Shown in pieces: positions 20,939-32,600 of a stretch of DNA of 64,000 nucleotides. Within the stretch, counting starts at the first letter, position 1. Each line of letters begins with the position of its first letter. The notes beneath the pieces were generated by a model that worked only from the letters and a program-made list of their open reading frames with translations, made no database searches and was not told the DNA's origin. Position numbers and translations under genes: made by a program. Origin of the DNA: Heracleum sosnowskyi (taxonomy: Eukaryota; Streptophyta; Magnoliopsida; Apiales; Apiaceae); assembly GCA_030848705.1 (NCBI GenBank), contig CM061240.1:21843001-21907000 (forward strand), given 5' to 3'.

Positions 20939-21653
20939 TGGAAACCAAATACAAGAAAAAAGGATGATGGTATTTCCGTAGTAGATATGGATGATTGATT
21001 ATTATGTATTCGAGTGGTTTGTGGATTTGATGTAGTTATTTTGAATGGGTTTCTATGTATTGAATGGCTTCTGGACATCCTGTTTATGTATCAGAATGTT
21101 TGACAATATTTTGAAGGGAAAACTCTATTTTTCAATATCATATGTTGTCTTTCTGTATTTAACATGTTGGTAAAAAGCCTGAAAAAATTTAGCTATCGAC
21201 TCCAAAGTATTATTCTTTATATGTTGGCAAAATAATAGCAAACTGTCGCCATAAAATATAAAAATGTTTAAGAAAAAAGTGTAGACATAGTTTAAGGGTG
21301 TTGGTAAAACAAATCAAAGTGTTTCACAATTTGATGTTATAGTAGTACTAAAATGGTGTTGGCATAGGTCTATAGCAATATTTTTAGTAGTGTTACTACA
21401 AAGATCACTGTGTAGCCATAGATTTATAGCAACAATTTATAAGGTGTAGCCACACAACTAAAAAGTGTTGACTTAGGGGTTTAAACCTACACATTTCTCC
21501 CATGTTACAAAAAACCAAAAAAGTGTTAGCATAGACCCCTATGATAACGGTCATTTTTGTAACACCCTCAAATTTTGTCAAAGTGTAGCCATAGCCTGTT
21601 TTTTTTCCTTTTAGCAACATGTTTTGGGCTATAAACACACTTTTTTAGGTGTA

Positions 21654-21678
21654 GCTAAAGCGCGTATATGGTGTAGTG
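21654..21678 (-). repeat. CACTA-1 right terminal inverted repeat
   Basis: Ends ...ATATGGTGTAGTG, giving a perfect CACTA terminus on the minus strand, followed by target copy AAG. Confidence 0.88.
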
Positions 21679-22375
21679 AAGGCTCGGTATTTTGCTAAAA
21701 GTGAGTTTCTAGAGTCTGAACTTGGATACAATCCTAGTTTTATTTGGAGGAGCATTTGGGAAGCTAAGAGTGTGGTTACGTCTGGAATTAGATGGCGTAT
21801 AGGTTCAGGAACAAAGGTGAAAATCACAGGGCAACCATGGTTGTTGGATGAGCTAAACCCTTATGTTACAACGATTGGTGAACCACTTATTGCCAACTAT
21901 GTTGAGTCTCTAATGTGTATGGACAGGAAGGAGTGGGATTTAGACATTATAAGGGATGTTTTTCATAGGCGGGATCAAAAATGCATTCTTAGCATTCCAT
22001 TACAGGAGAACAGTGGTGATGACATGTTGTATTGGAGTAAGGAAAGCTCTAGGTTGTACTCCGTACGAAGTGTGTATAACCTGTTGCAAAGTTAGAAAGG
22101 ATTGTGGAGCATTGAAGATAATTCAAGTCTTTGGAAGCAAGTTTGGAAAATAAAAGCACCTCCAAAGGTCCTCAATCTAATGTGGCATGCCAACAATGAC
22201 GCGGCTTTTTCAAAAACATGTTCCAGTCGATAAACAATGCCCAGTATGTGCAGGAGGGGAAGAGAATATCTTTCACGCCTTAGTATCTTGTCAGTTTGCT
22301 GCTCAGTGTTGGAACTTAGAAATACCAAATGTGCAGATTCGAGAAGACAACAGTTTATCATCTTGGTTAATGTGA
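21679..22375 (+). pseudogene. LINE ORF2, region between RT and RNase H (zf-RVT)
   Basis: Continues from the left LINE block: FLESELGYNPSFIWRSIWEAK, then KITGQPWLLDE and LYWSKESSRLYSVRSVYNLL. After a frameshift near 22095 it reads WKIKAPPKVLNLMWHA, and after another, CPVCAGGEENIFHALVSC, the Cys/His knuckle of the zf-RVT domain. At least two frameshifts make it non-functional. Confidence 0.8.
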
Positions 22376-22625
22376 GTTATGAAGAAGTATAATCACAACA
22401 AACGAGCTGAAATTTCCATGATTGGTTGGGCAATTTGGAAAGCCCGTAATGATTTAGTATGGAACCGGAAACGATCTCAAGTACATAAATTCATTGCCTC
22501 AGCAAAGCAGTACCTTTTCAATGAAGATATGCCCAAGTTCATTCCTCTAGTGCTCTTCTTCAAACCGTAAAGGAAGGAGATGGAGCTATTACTTGGGTTA
22601 GGCCACAGGAGAACACTATAAAGGT

Positions 22626-23079
22626 AACAGTTGATGCAACAATATTTAATGATCGAAATGAATACGGTGTTGGCATGGTCGCAAGGGACTCGACAGGTAC
22701 GTTGGTCCTGGATAAAACAAGTATCTATCAGGGGTTGGTGTCCCCAGAATTTGCAGAAGCCATGGCGGTGAAAGAAGCATTGAGTTGGCATAAGAATAAA
22801 AGCTAGCTAGAAGTGGATATTGAGTCTGATTGCTTAGCTGTTGTTCAGACAATTAGAAGTCAGGTGCCGATGATATCCCCGTTTGGTCAGATTATAGAGG
22901 AATGTCGTCGAAATATTCAACAACCGAACAAAATTTCTTTGTACTTTAAACAGTCTACTAATGTGGTTGCCCATCAGTTTACACGGGCATCATATAAATA
23001 CCCAGATCAAGTTTTTGATAGGATTAATGTATCTATTGAGTTGAATTATTGTATTATGGCAGAGTTAGTAAGTGAATAA
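22626..23079 (+). pseudogene. LINE RNase H domain (RVT_3 type)
   Basis: Starts VTVDATIFNDRNEYGVGMVA and continues AEAMAVKEALSW, then ESDCLAVVQTIRSQ and VAHQFTRAS, carrying the usual acidic residues and terminal His of plant LINE RNase H. A TAG at 22804-22806 interrupts it in frame. It ends at TAA 23077-23079. Confidence 0.8.
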
Positions 23080-23099
23080 AATTATCCATTTCGCCAAAA

Positions 23100-23385
23100 A
23101 CTCAAATTGGGAAAGGCATTCAAGTAAGGAAAACTCAAATGAATTTTGCATACTTGTCTTACATTTAAATTCTTCCAAACTTTTCAGTTATCTAGGCTTG
23201 AGCTGAATCCCTTGGTGAAGGTATCCAACTATTGTATCTAATTGCAGGTTAGAGGTCTATTTTACAATATATATAAACCTTAAAGGGAGTTTTAGTTTAA
23301 ACTCCTCCAAATGGGACAAATTGTGCCACATATATATGTAGTTCAAGTAAACAAAGCCAAGTTATATAAGTTTCAAAAGAACTTA
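23100..23385. other. Unassigned A/T-rich sequence
   Basis: Nothing recognisable. It may be LINE 3' flank, host intergenic DNA or another eroded element. ACTTA at 23381-23385 lies before the LTR fragment. Confidence 0.4.
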
Positions 23386-23931
23386 TGTTAGGTCATGATA
23401 TGTTTCTAAGGGGGGGGGGGTTGAATACAAACTATACTGTTTTCTCGAATTTGTCCGGTTCGTGAAATAATAATCTAAGAACAAATTTTAAGCGGAATAA
23501 AAAGAAACAAGATTCAAGTTAAATATAACTAATATTAAACTTGAAAGGTGTTACAATTACATTATAGATTACAGGGAATGATTATCAAACTAATTAAAAC
23601 AAATTAGAATAAATTCAACATGAATTTATCTGAATTTGTAATAAAAAGATCGAATACTAAAAAGTAGTTCGAGATAATTTCTAGGGATAATGATCCGCTA
23701 GATAGTCACTCAATAATAATTAAACTAATTCTAGTAGCTTTAAATGTTACAATCAAACAAGAAAATTAATTCACTGATAGTCTTTAAAGCCCGGACAGTT
23801 CTTGTTTAAACAGAGAGAGAGAAGATGACATTACTTTTTGTTCTTCTGTCTTGAATGTGATACCCTCATTCTGTCTTCTGAAAATAGATATTTGTACGAT
23901 AATATCTCTTTGAATTGGCATGACTATCATT
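23386..23931 (-). repeat. Partial LTR of the element C family, minus orientation
   Basis: Starts TGTTAGGTCATGATA then a G run and TTGAATACAAACTATAC. This matches, with changes, the outer end of the C LTR at 48552 and onward (same order of blocks up to GGACAGTT and CTTCTGTCTTC). On the minus strand it is the R-U5 end of an LTR including its terminal CA. The U3 part is missing. It abuts the plus-strand LTR of element D. Confidence 0.65.
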
Positions 23932-25060
23932 TGTCTTGGCATGTGTAAAGCATAATGTAACATAAGATGTAAAAGAGATAAATACAACTCAACAAAGGAC
24001 AAGACAGACAATAATATTAACAGAAGCATAGGAATCCAGAATCAAAGAAGAAAAGGTAAACTCAAAAAATCAAAATACGGTATGTATTATTGAAGTTTGT
24101 AAACCGGTCACAGAAAGAAGTTCATGAAAATGTTCAAGCCTCAGTGACAGCAAAAGAAACAAGACTTTCAAGATGAGAGAAGTATGTGAATGATTTAGGG
24201 TTAAGTACCACAGGATTCCAGTGATTTATTTGAAGAAACAAGAACGACAAGAGACTTATCAGCAGCATTGAATTGAAGACATAGAAGAAGAATTGATCAA
24301 GTGTTATTCATCTATGAACCAGACCAGTTGCACTAGTTGACGGCACTAAAAAGATCAAGTTGTTTTATCGTCTCAGAAGAAATTGATACAGTCTATTACT
24401 TAAACACCAAGGAGCTCAAAAAGGATTTCTTAAATAAATCAAGGACAAAAGAAAAGGGTTCGATGTTTTTTCTTTAATAAAAACCATCGAATGAGATAAA
24501 AAGAAATCATTAGAAAACTAATATGAGTTAATGTTTCGTTCGATAGTTTTTATTTAAAAACCATCGAATGGAATATTAACTTTAATATTCGATAGTTTTT
24601 CTAATATGGAGCAGGTGAAAAGTATTACTTGTTTTTCTAGTTGATGGAAATTGGACGGCCAGGATTAGTTCTCTAGTTTTAGTTCGATAGTTTTCAAAAC
24701 CAAAAGACTACAATTACTAAGAGAGAGGCAGTGTCTTCCTCAGTCAGGTTATTAACACAGAAGCAATTACTGAGAGAGAAGTTTGAGTCGGAGAAGATCA
24801 GAGAAATTAATAGTGCTCAGGATTTTATCATTGTATTGCTTGTGTTTAACCTAGAACTCATTGAAGCTAATCTACGGATTAGAAATTGTAGCACCCTTCG
24901 AGGTTTATATTTATAAAAAGATATATTCCCTGAATCTTGGTTTGGTTTGGTGTGTTTGATTTCGTTGTAGAACTGAATGAATTATCCGCGAACGAAATTG
25001 AATTATTTGTGAGTATCGTATTCAACCCCCCCCCCCTTCTACGATACTTTGGACCTAACA
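23932..25060 (+). repeat. 5' LTR of element D
   Basis: The end is certain: ATTCAACCCCC...GGACCTAACA followed by a primer site. The start is inferred (TGTCTTGGCATGTG, comparable with the U3 start of C). 24456-24700 holds alternating copies of TTCGATAGTTTT and AACCATCGAA. A CTCAGT/ACTGAG inverted pair near 24735-24775 may correspond to the R stem-loop of the other families. Confidence 0.65.
24456..24700. repeat. Alternating inverted short repeats in the D LTR
   Basis: Six copies of the unit TTCGATAGTTTT or its reverse complement AAACCATCGAA (some with one change) lie within about 245 bp in alternating orientation, so neighbours can pair into hairpins. Confidence 0.75.
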
Positions 25061-25062
25061 AT

Positions 25063-25074
25063 TGGTATCAGAGC
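25063..25074 (+). other. Primer binding site (element D)
   Basis: TGGTATCAGAGC, complementary to the 3' end of plant initiator Met-tRNA, starts two bases after the LTR end. Confidence 0.88.
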
Positions 25075-25220
25075 CACTTGATTGACGTACAAATCAGATC
25101 CGGTGAATGAGACCAAAATCAAAAGTAGCGTGAAAATTCGAAGCAAATTTTTTAACTTTCAAAAAATTTCATTTAATTGGAATTTCTTGAATTTTAAACA
25201 ATTTGAAATTTTCAGAAACC

Positions 25221-26734
25221 ATGAGTGCTCCAAAGACAACCGCTGGTATTAAAGTTCCCCCGTTTACTAGAGATGATTTCGGTTTGTGGAAGATGAAGAT
25301 GCTGTTATTTATCAAGGCATCTAATCCGTTGTATATTGGCATATTAGAGAACGGACCGTTTGTACCAATGAAACCAGTTAGTGAATCTACAGCTCCCGAT
25401 GGTAGCAGGATTCCTCAAGGCACCCAACCTAAGGATATTACTGAGTATACATATTCTGACAAAGAACTGATTCGATTGGACACAGGTTTGATGTTGATAT
25501 TTGCAGACTCCGCAGACAAAGAAATGAGCTATCAGTTGATGAACTGTACAAGCGGGAAACATATGTGGGATACCAGTAACTTGATAATGGAAGGAACTGC
25601 AGACGTGCAGGAAAACAGATTGGACATCCTGACTTCTCAGTACGAAGCTTTTAGGTCTCTTCCAGGAGAAAGTATATCTCACGTCTTAGAGAAATATACT
25701 AAGCTTCTAAATGAATTGGCAATGAAAGGGAAGACCTATCCACTGAGAGAAACCAACAGGAAGTTCATGATGACGCTGCCCCATCATGTAGAACACAAGT
25801 CCTCATCCATAAGGGAAAGAATAGACTTCACAAAGATGTCATTAGAGATGATCTATGGCAAGTTGAAGACTTATGAGATGGAGCAAGAACAACGAGTGAT
25901 AATCTACGGACCAGGGACAGTGGATAACAAGCACAATGCACTTGTGAGATCAGCAGCACTTGTAGTGGATGAACCAACAACTTCTGATATTCAGGTTCAA
26001 ACCCCTACAGCTGGAAAGGAGGTGATCATAGAAGCTGAGATGGATTCTGTTAATCTGGGTGTTGATGAAAGTGATTACTACACCCTAGAAGAGCTTGAGC
26101 AAATGGAAGACAAAATCATGGCGTACTTAGCTGCAAAGTTTAGTCATATTCGTTTCAAGAGAAACCCTAAGTGCAAGTTCAAGGGCTCAACCAACAGATT
26201 CCAGAAGAGCAAGTATGCACCTAGTACTGGCTTTAAGGGAGGCTACAAGACTGGCATGATTGATAGAAGCAAATCAAGATGCTACAACTGCAATGAGTTA
26301 GGGCATTTCGCCACTGAATGCCGGAAGCCTCGTCAATCAATAGACATGAAAGATGTCTATGTAAAGAAAGACTCATATGAGGATTTGAAGAAGAAGAATG
26401 CCAAGCTGAAACAGCAACTGGAGGCATTGTCTGGAAAGCAGAAAGGGAAGGCTTATATAGCAGAGGGAAAACACTGGGATGATACTGATTCGGATGAAGA
26501 GGATGAATATGTAAATGTTGCCCTAATGGCTGACTCTTCAGAGGAATCACCACAATCATCTCAGGTACCTATCTTAACTACAATTGATATGTCAAACTCT
26601 GAGTACAAGAAAACTGTGCAAGATCTAAGTGTAGAATTGTTTAATGTACACACAAGCATGCTAGCATCTGAAATGGAGAATGCTAAACTAGTTCTTAAGA
26701 TTAAAAATGAAGAACTAGAGCTTGTAGCTATCAC
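25221..26734 (+). CDS. gag: gag (element D), C-terminus lost
   Basis: The ATG at 25221 (MSAPKTTAGIKVPPFTRDDF) is about 150 bp after the primer site. The N-terminal 200 residues form the copia gag (UBN2-type) domain (WKMKMLLFIKASNP, HMWDTSNLIMEGTADVQ, LPHHVEHKSSSIRE). A CCHC knuckle CYNCNELGHFATEC lies near residue 354, then SWDDTDSDEE-like acidic sequence (HWDDTDSDEEDEYVNVA). The frame runs on to 26792, but codons after 26734 belong to the element E LTR. No stop or frameshift occurs in the part present. Confidence 0.85.
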
Positions 26735-27281
26735 TGTTAGATCAAAATTCAATGATCATCAGGAGCTAGACTCTACTGATCAGGATTACTGACGTCATCA
26801 GGATTGCATGGTCGTCAGGATCAAGATGCGTATCAGGACTGTGATCAGGTTTGATCATCAGGACTGGAAGCTGATCAGGATTCCTACTTCGAGTTATATT
26901 TGGAGTCTAGTTAAACATGGAAGTTTATTTTGTCGGTTCCTGGTTTGTAGAATGTAGCTATCGATTAAGGATATGTTTCAATCTTTGTAATTGATTAGGA
27001 CTTATCTTGTTATTGATAGAGAAGCTGTGTGAAGTATATAAACACAGTTTAGGTTTCGTTTTATGACACAACATTGAACGATCATACACTTGAGTATTTG
27101 TGTAACCTAGCAGCTCTCAAGAACATCAGAATTTCTTGAGAGAGTTTGTAACAGTTTTTATATCAGATTTAATAAAGTTGTTATTGTTCTTTCATATTTG
27201 TAATATATATATCTTACTTAGTCGAGAATCTTATACAATTGTATTCAACCCCCTTCTACAATTGTTATTTACTGGGCAACA
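26735..27281 (+). repeat. 5' LTR of element E (547 bp)
   Basis: TGTTAGATCAAAATTC ... CTGGGCAACA. Aligns throughout with the A LTR but has a single stem-loop (CTCTCAAGAA at 27114-27123 with TTCTTGAGAG at 27133-27142). TATATAAA lies at 27035-27042 and AATAAA at 27171-27176. U3 holds seven TCAGGA motifs plus one decayed copy. Confidence 0.93.
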
Positions 27282-27283
27282 AT

Positions 27284-27295
27284 TGGTATCAGAGC
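27284..27295 (+). other. Primer binding site (element E)
   Basis: TGGTATCAGAGC two bases after the LTR, matching plant initiator Met-tRNA. Confidence 0.9.
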
Positions 27296-27331
27296 AAACT
27301 GATTTAATTCTGAATCAGATACGATCTAAAG

Positions 27332-29647
27332 ATGTCGACAACCAAGTATGAAAGCATGAAGATTCCCATCTTGAAGAAATCAGAATATCCAACATTGGGG
27401 GTAAAGATGTTGATGTACCTGGAGGCTATGGATCTTGACTATTTGGACAGGATTCGTGATGGACCATATATACCTACGAAGTTCGTTGAACGAACAGATA
27501 CTGTACCTGAACATTATGTGGTCAAGGCTAAAAGTGAATGGACTCCAGAAGAAAAGGCTCATGTACTCAGGGAACCAAAGATAAAGAATATCTTGCACAA
27601 TAGTCTTGATGCTGTCATGTCAAACAGAGTGATTGCATGCAAGTCTTCAAAAGACATCTGGGATACTTTGGAAACTCAGTTCCAGGGATCTGCATCTGTC
27701 AAGAAAAATAGAAGGGCTCTTTTGATTCAAGAATATGAACAATTTGATGCAAGACCTGAAGAGAGCCTAACTGATCTATATGATAGATTTCTGACACTAT
27801 TGAACAGTTTATCTTTAGTTGACAAGGAATATGAAACTGAAGATTCAAACACCAAGTTTCTAAGAGCTTTACATGAAGAATGGGACACTTAGACCTCGAT
27901 CATTAGACATCAGTATGATCTGAACACTGTGTCTCTTGATGAAGTCTATGGGATGCTAAGAACTCATGATCTTGAAGTTCAACAGAGAAAGAACAAGAAA
28001 AGTAGCAAGGCAAAATCAATTGCTTTGAAAGCAGAGGCTAAATCAAAAGGAAAAACTGTGGAAGTCTCTAGAAGTAAAACTAGAGTAGCTGAGTCAGATC
28101 CTGACGACTCTTCATCAGATACTGATGGCAATCCTGATGCCAATACTGATGATGACTCTTCAGACTCAGATATGGAAGAGATGGTTGCGATGATTGTCAG
28201 AAACTTCAGAAGGATGAAGTTCAGGAAGAATAGAAGACAAGGCAACTTTCAGAAAAAGACTTTCAATGCAGACAAAGACAAGTATATCAAAAAGGACAGC
28301 AAGGGTAGCAAATTTGACAAGTCAAAGGTTAGATGCTACAAGTGTAATGGTATGGGTCACTTTGCTTCTGAGTGCAAGAAGACAAAGGCACTTATCACAT
28401 CAAGCAAGGATTGGATGGACTCTTCCTCAGAATCTGATACTGAGGTGGTCAACTATGCTCTAATGGCCAATGCTGATGTAACTGCTGCTCCTGATGATAA
28501 GGTACTAAATACTATCTTTGATTTTGATACTGATAATGCTTCTGAGTTAAGACGTTTTCTAAAGTCATTACATATTAGCTTTAGAAGTCAAACTGCTGAA
28601 AATACTAGGATCTTATCTGAGATGTCTGAACTTAGAAAAAGGAATGACATGATAGAAGCTAAATTTTCTCGTATGCAAGAAGTACAAAAAGAATGTGATA
28701 ATGCTAAACACATGTACTTAGAGATGAAATCTAAATGTACTTCTCTTGAAAAGGAACTTGAATATGCTAATGAGAAAATCAGAACCTGGACAGACTCTGG
28801 TAGGAAATTTCATGAGATTAATACCTCTAAGAATTGGAAAGAGTGTCTAGGATATAAGTCAGATGAAGATAAGAAATTGAAAGAGAAAATTGTCATTGAT
28901 GAGACAGTGAGTCCAAAGACCTATAGAGATGTTATACACGCAACCAAATCTAAGATTACTCCTGTTAATTTTGTTTTTCGTAAGGATTCCAATTCTACTT
29001 TTGAAAAGGGATCGACTTCTACTCAAGGAATTAAAATTATAAAGTCTAAACCTGTCATGAATAAAGTCACTAAGAATGTAGGTCTATTGTCTCAGAAATA
29101 CCTTAAGGATAAAATCTGTGAGGTTACAGATAAGAAAAAGGAAGCTACTATTAAGAGAAACAGGAATGGTAAAGTTGGGATCAATAAAGAGAATGGTTAC
29201 AAATATATCCCAAATGCACCTAGAAAGTGTTGTTTTAACTGTGGTAACTCTAATCATCTTTCTATTGATTGTAAGAAGAGTAACAAGAAAAGTACTGAAA
29301 TTCCTATTTCTGATGTCAGGAGTAGATCAGTATTTTATAAACCACAGAAGTCCTGTTTTCATTGTGGTAGTATATGGCATTCTATTTATACCTGTAAAGA
29401 TTATCATGAGTTGTACTATAACTTTTATGATCCATTGCCTAAGGTTGATAAAAATAGTGCAAAATCTGGTAGCATTAAGAATGTCAAGTTGGAACATGCT
29501 TTTTTTAATACTGATACTGACAAAGCAAATCCTGATGGAGTAAATCATGTCAGGACTGCTAAGGTCAGAAAGTCTTCTTCTGTGAATGTTAATAAAATGC
29601 ATGACAAAGGGACCCAACAAGTGTGGGTTCCTAAACATTCTAATTAG
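27332..29647 (+). pseudogene. gag: gag (element E), one nonsense codon
   Basis: The ATG is only about 36 bp after the primer site. The copia gag (UBN2-type) domain fills the first 190 residues (SMKIPILKKSEYPTLGVKML; SSKDIWDTLETQFQGS; SLTDLYDRFLTLLNSL). A TAG at 27890-27892 interrupts; the frame reopens unchanged. An acidic NPD-type linker follows, then three CCHC knuckles: CYKCNGMGHFASEC near residue 334, CFNCGNSNHLSIDC near 632 and CFHCGSIWHSIYTC near 674. It ends VWVPKHSN and TAG. Without the early stop it would be about 771 residues, long for a copia gag but usual for Sireviruses. The last part matches element A. Confidence 0.88.
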
Positions 29648-29662
29648 TGTTTTGGAATTCTG

Positions 29663-32600
29663 ATGCAGGGTAAAAAGAAAAATGTGTTAGTCATGGATAG
29701 TGGATGTTCTGTGCACATGACTGGAAACAAAGCTATGTTATCAGAATATGAGGAAAAAGCTGGTCCAACTGTGTCTTATGGAGATGGCAACATTGGACAA
29801 ACTTTGGGATATGATAATATAATCATTGGAAATGTCATCATTGAAAAAGTAGCTCTAGTGAAAGGACTGAAACACAACTTGTTGAGTATTAGTCAAATCA
29901 CTGACAGAGGTTATCATGTCCACTTCTATTCCACACATTGTGAAGTAATCAGTAAAGCAACTGGAAAGATAGCTCTGACTGGCTACAGTCATAGTAACAT
30001 ATATGAAGCCAACATTCAATCAGATACTGATGGCTCTCCTACCTGTCTGATCAGTAAAGCATCAGTAGATGAAAGTTGGAATTGGCACAAGAAGCTTTCT
30101 CATCTCAAATTCAGCAATATCAATGAGTTAGTTAAGAAAGATTTAGTGAGAGGATTACCTAAAGTTTTGTATACTCCTGATGGACTCTGTGATGCATGTC
30201 AGAAAGCAAAACAGAGGAGGACATCATTCCAGAGTAAATCAGAATCCTCTATTGAAGAACCATATCACATGCTGCATCTTGATTTATTTGGTCCAGTCAA
30301 CATCATGTCCATCAGTAAGAAAAGGTACACTCTTGTAATTGTTGATGAATATTCTAGATTCACCAGGGTGTATTTTCTGCACAGAAAAGATGAGACTCCT
30401 GAAGTTCTGTTGGATCATGTGAGAATGATTGAGACAACCACAAAGTACAAAGTCAAGATACTGAGAAGTGATAATGGTACTGAATTTAAGAATTCAAAGA
30501 TGGAAGAGTTCTGCAAATACAAAGGAATTATTCAACAATTCTCTGCTCCTGGCACACCCCAGCAAAATGGAGTAGTTGAAAGGAAAAATAGAACTCTTAT
30601 TGAAGCTGGCAGAACTATGTTGGAAGAAGCTAAATTACCTACATATTTCTGGGCAGAAGCAGTCAACACAACATGATATACTCAAAATCTCACATTAATA
30701 AACAGGCATGGTAGTACTCCTTATCAGTCACTCAAGGAGAAGAAACCAAGTTTGAAGCATCTGCATGTGTTTGGCTGTAAATGTTTTGTTCTCAGAACTC
30801 ATCCTGAACAGCTAGGGAAATTTGAAACAAAGGCTGATGAAGGAATTTTCATAGGCTATCCTGCATCAAGAGCCTTCAGAGTTTTTAATTTGAGAACAAG
30901 AACTGTCATGGAGTCAATACATGTATCTTTTGATGACAAGAAGATAACTGGAATCAATGAAGACTCTCATGATAGATTGATTTTTGAAAATGAAGCTACC
31001 AAGGAACCTGAAGAAAGTGAATCAGATCCTGATGGGTCACCAAATCCTGATGACACACCAGATACTGATGGTGCTAATACTGATGATGCAATCAATAGTG
31101 ATACTTCTAGTAGTGCTAATGTTGAGGGGGAGCAACAACATTCTGCTACAAGTTCAGAGTCAACTCAATCATCAGGACAGAATTCCTCATATACTCATTC
31201 AAGTGATGATCCTGATAACTTATCAGGAGGAGATAGCAATAATTCAGGGGGATCTTCAAATCAAGCAAATTCTTCAAATCAAGATAACACCAATCCAGGG
31301 GGAGCATCTACTTCAAGGACTGATTTACCACCAGCAAGGAAATGGACTGCAAGTCATACTCCTGATTTGATCATTGGAGATCCTGATGCAGGTGTTTAAA
31401 CAAGAAGTGCAACTCATAATGAATGTCTATACAATAACTTTCTATCCAAGGAGGAGCCAAAGAAGGTTGAAGATGCACTTAAAGATGCTGATTGGGTTAC
31501 TGCAATGCAAGAGGAACTGAATGAATTTGAAAGAAATGAAGTGTGGAAACTGGTACCAAGACCAAAGAATAGATCAATTGTTGGTACAAAGTGGATTTTC
31601 AAGAATAAGACTGATTCTGATGGAGTAATAATCAGAAACAAAGCTAGACTAGTTGCAAAGGGGTATTCTCAACAAGAGGGAATTGACTATGATGAAACTT
31701 TTGCTCCTGTTGCAAGATTCGAAGCCATCAGGATATTTCTTGCTTATGCAGCTCATAAGAAATTCAAGGTTTTCCAGATGGACGTTAAAAGTGCTTTCTT
31801 AAATGGAGAACTGGAGCAAGAAGTCTATGTTGAGCAACCTCCTGGTTTCATTGATCCTAAATATCCAGATCATGTCTACAGATTGGATAAGGCACTTTAT
31901 GGACTAAAGCAAGCTCCAAGAGCATGGTATGAAACTTTAGCTCTATTCTTACTGGAAAGTGGATTCAAAAGAGGTGCTATTGATAAAACTCTATTTTATT
32001 TGAATCATAGTAAGGACTTGTTGTTAGTTCAGATTTATGTTGATGATATCATTTTTGGGTCAACAAACAATAAGCTCTGTGAAAAGTTTTCTAAGCTTAT
32101 GCAATCAAGATATCAAATGAGCATGATGGGAGAAATGAGTTACTTTCTTGGTCTTCAAGTTAAACAGACTGATGAAGGGATTTTTATCAATCAGTCTAAA
32201 TATACAAGGAATTTATTGACAAGGTTTAACATGCAAGATAGTTCTCCTGCTACAACTCCCATAGCTACAGCTACCAAACTTGATCCTGATCAAGGTGATG
32301 AGGTAGATGTAACTCACTACAGAGGAATGATAGGCTCTTTATTGTATCTCACTGCAAGTAGACCAGATATCATGTTTGCAACCTGTCTGTGTGCAAGATT
32401 TCAAGCAAAACCTAGAGAACCCCATATGATTGCAATCAAAAGAATTTTCAGATATCTCAAAGGCACTCCTTCACTTGGCCTTTGGTATACAAGGGAATCA
32501 TATTTTGGGTTGTGTGGTTATTCAGATGCTGATTTTGCAGGATGCAAAATAGACAGGAAATGTACTTCAGGAAGCTGTCAGTTTTTGGGTGGAAGACCAG

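Larger units (their letters stand above)
17277..21678. mobile_element. Non-autonomous CACTA transposon 1 (4402 bp) with captured gene sequence
   Basis: The right end reads GCGTATATGGTGTAGTG. Its reverse complement begins CACTACACCATATACGCG and matches the left end (AACTAGACCATATATGGG) at about 20 of 25 positions. Three-bp target copies AAG flank both ends (17274-17276, 21679-21681), as CACTA elements make. Removing the element restores the LINE frame exactly. Subterminal regions are full of short GTGTAGCCAT, GTGTTAGCAT and TAGCAAC-like repeats. No transposase is seen. The interior looks genic: T/C-rich leader, GT/AG-type introns, small exons. Confidence 0.9.
16248..23099 (+). mobile_element. 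L1-type LINE (non-LTR retrotransposon), split by CACTA-1
   Basis: LINE ORF2 sequence is present in two blocks (16248-17276 and 21679-23079) separated by a CACTA element. The part upstream of RT is missing here because element B is inserted at 16247. The 3' end is placed near 23099, at a short A run about 20 bp after the RNase H stop; this boundary is uncertain. Several stops and frameshifts show an old copy. Confidence 0.8.
23932..26734 (+). mobile_element. Sirevirus-type copia element D, 5' LTR and gag only
   Basis: An LTR ending GGACCTAACA, a primer site and a gag with zinc knuckle. It is cut at 26734 by the 5' LTR of element E; the rest of D is not in the window. Its gag resembles that of C rather than that of E. 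The left boundary (23932) is estimated by aligning the U3 start to that of C. Confidence 0.75.

Noticed and set aside
23410..23421. G run as a quadruplex regulator (also C runs at 19963 and 25026)
   Set aside because: Single homopolymers at LTR ends, where the family sequence ATTCAACCCCC has expanded by slippage; they lack the separated G tracts of a quadruplex.
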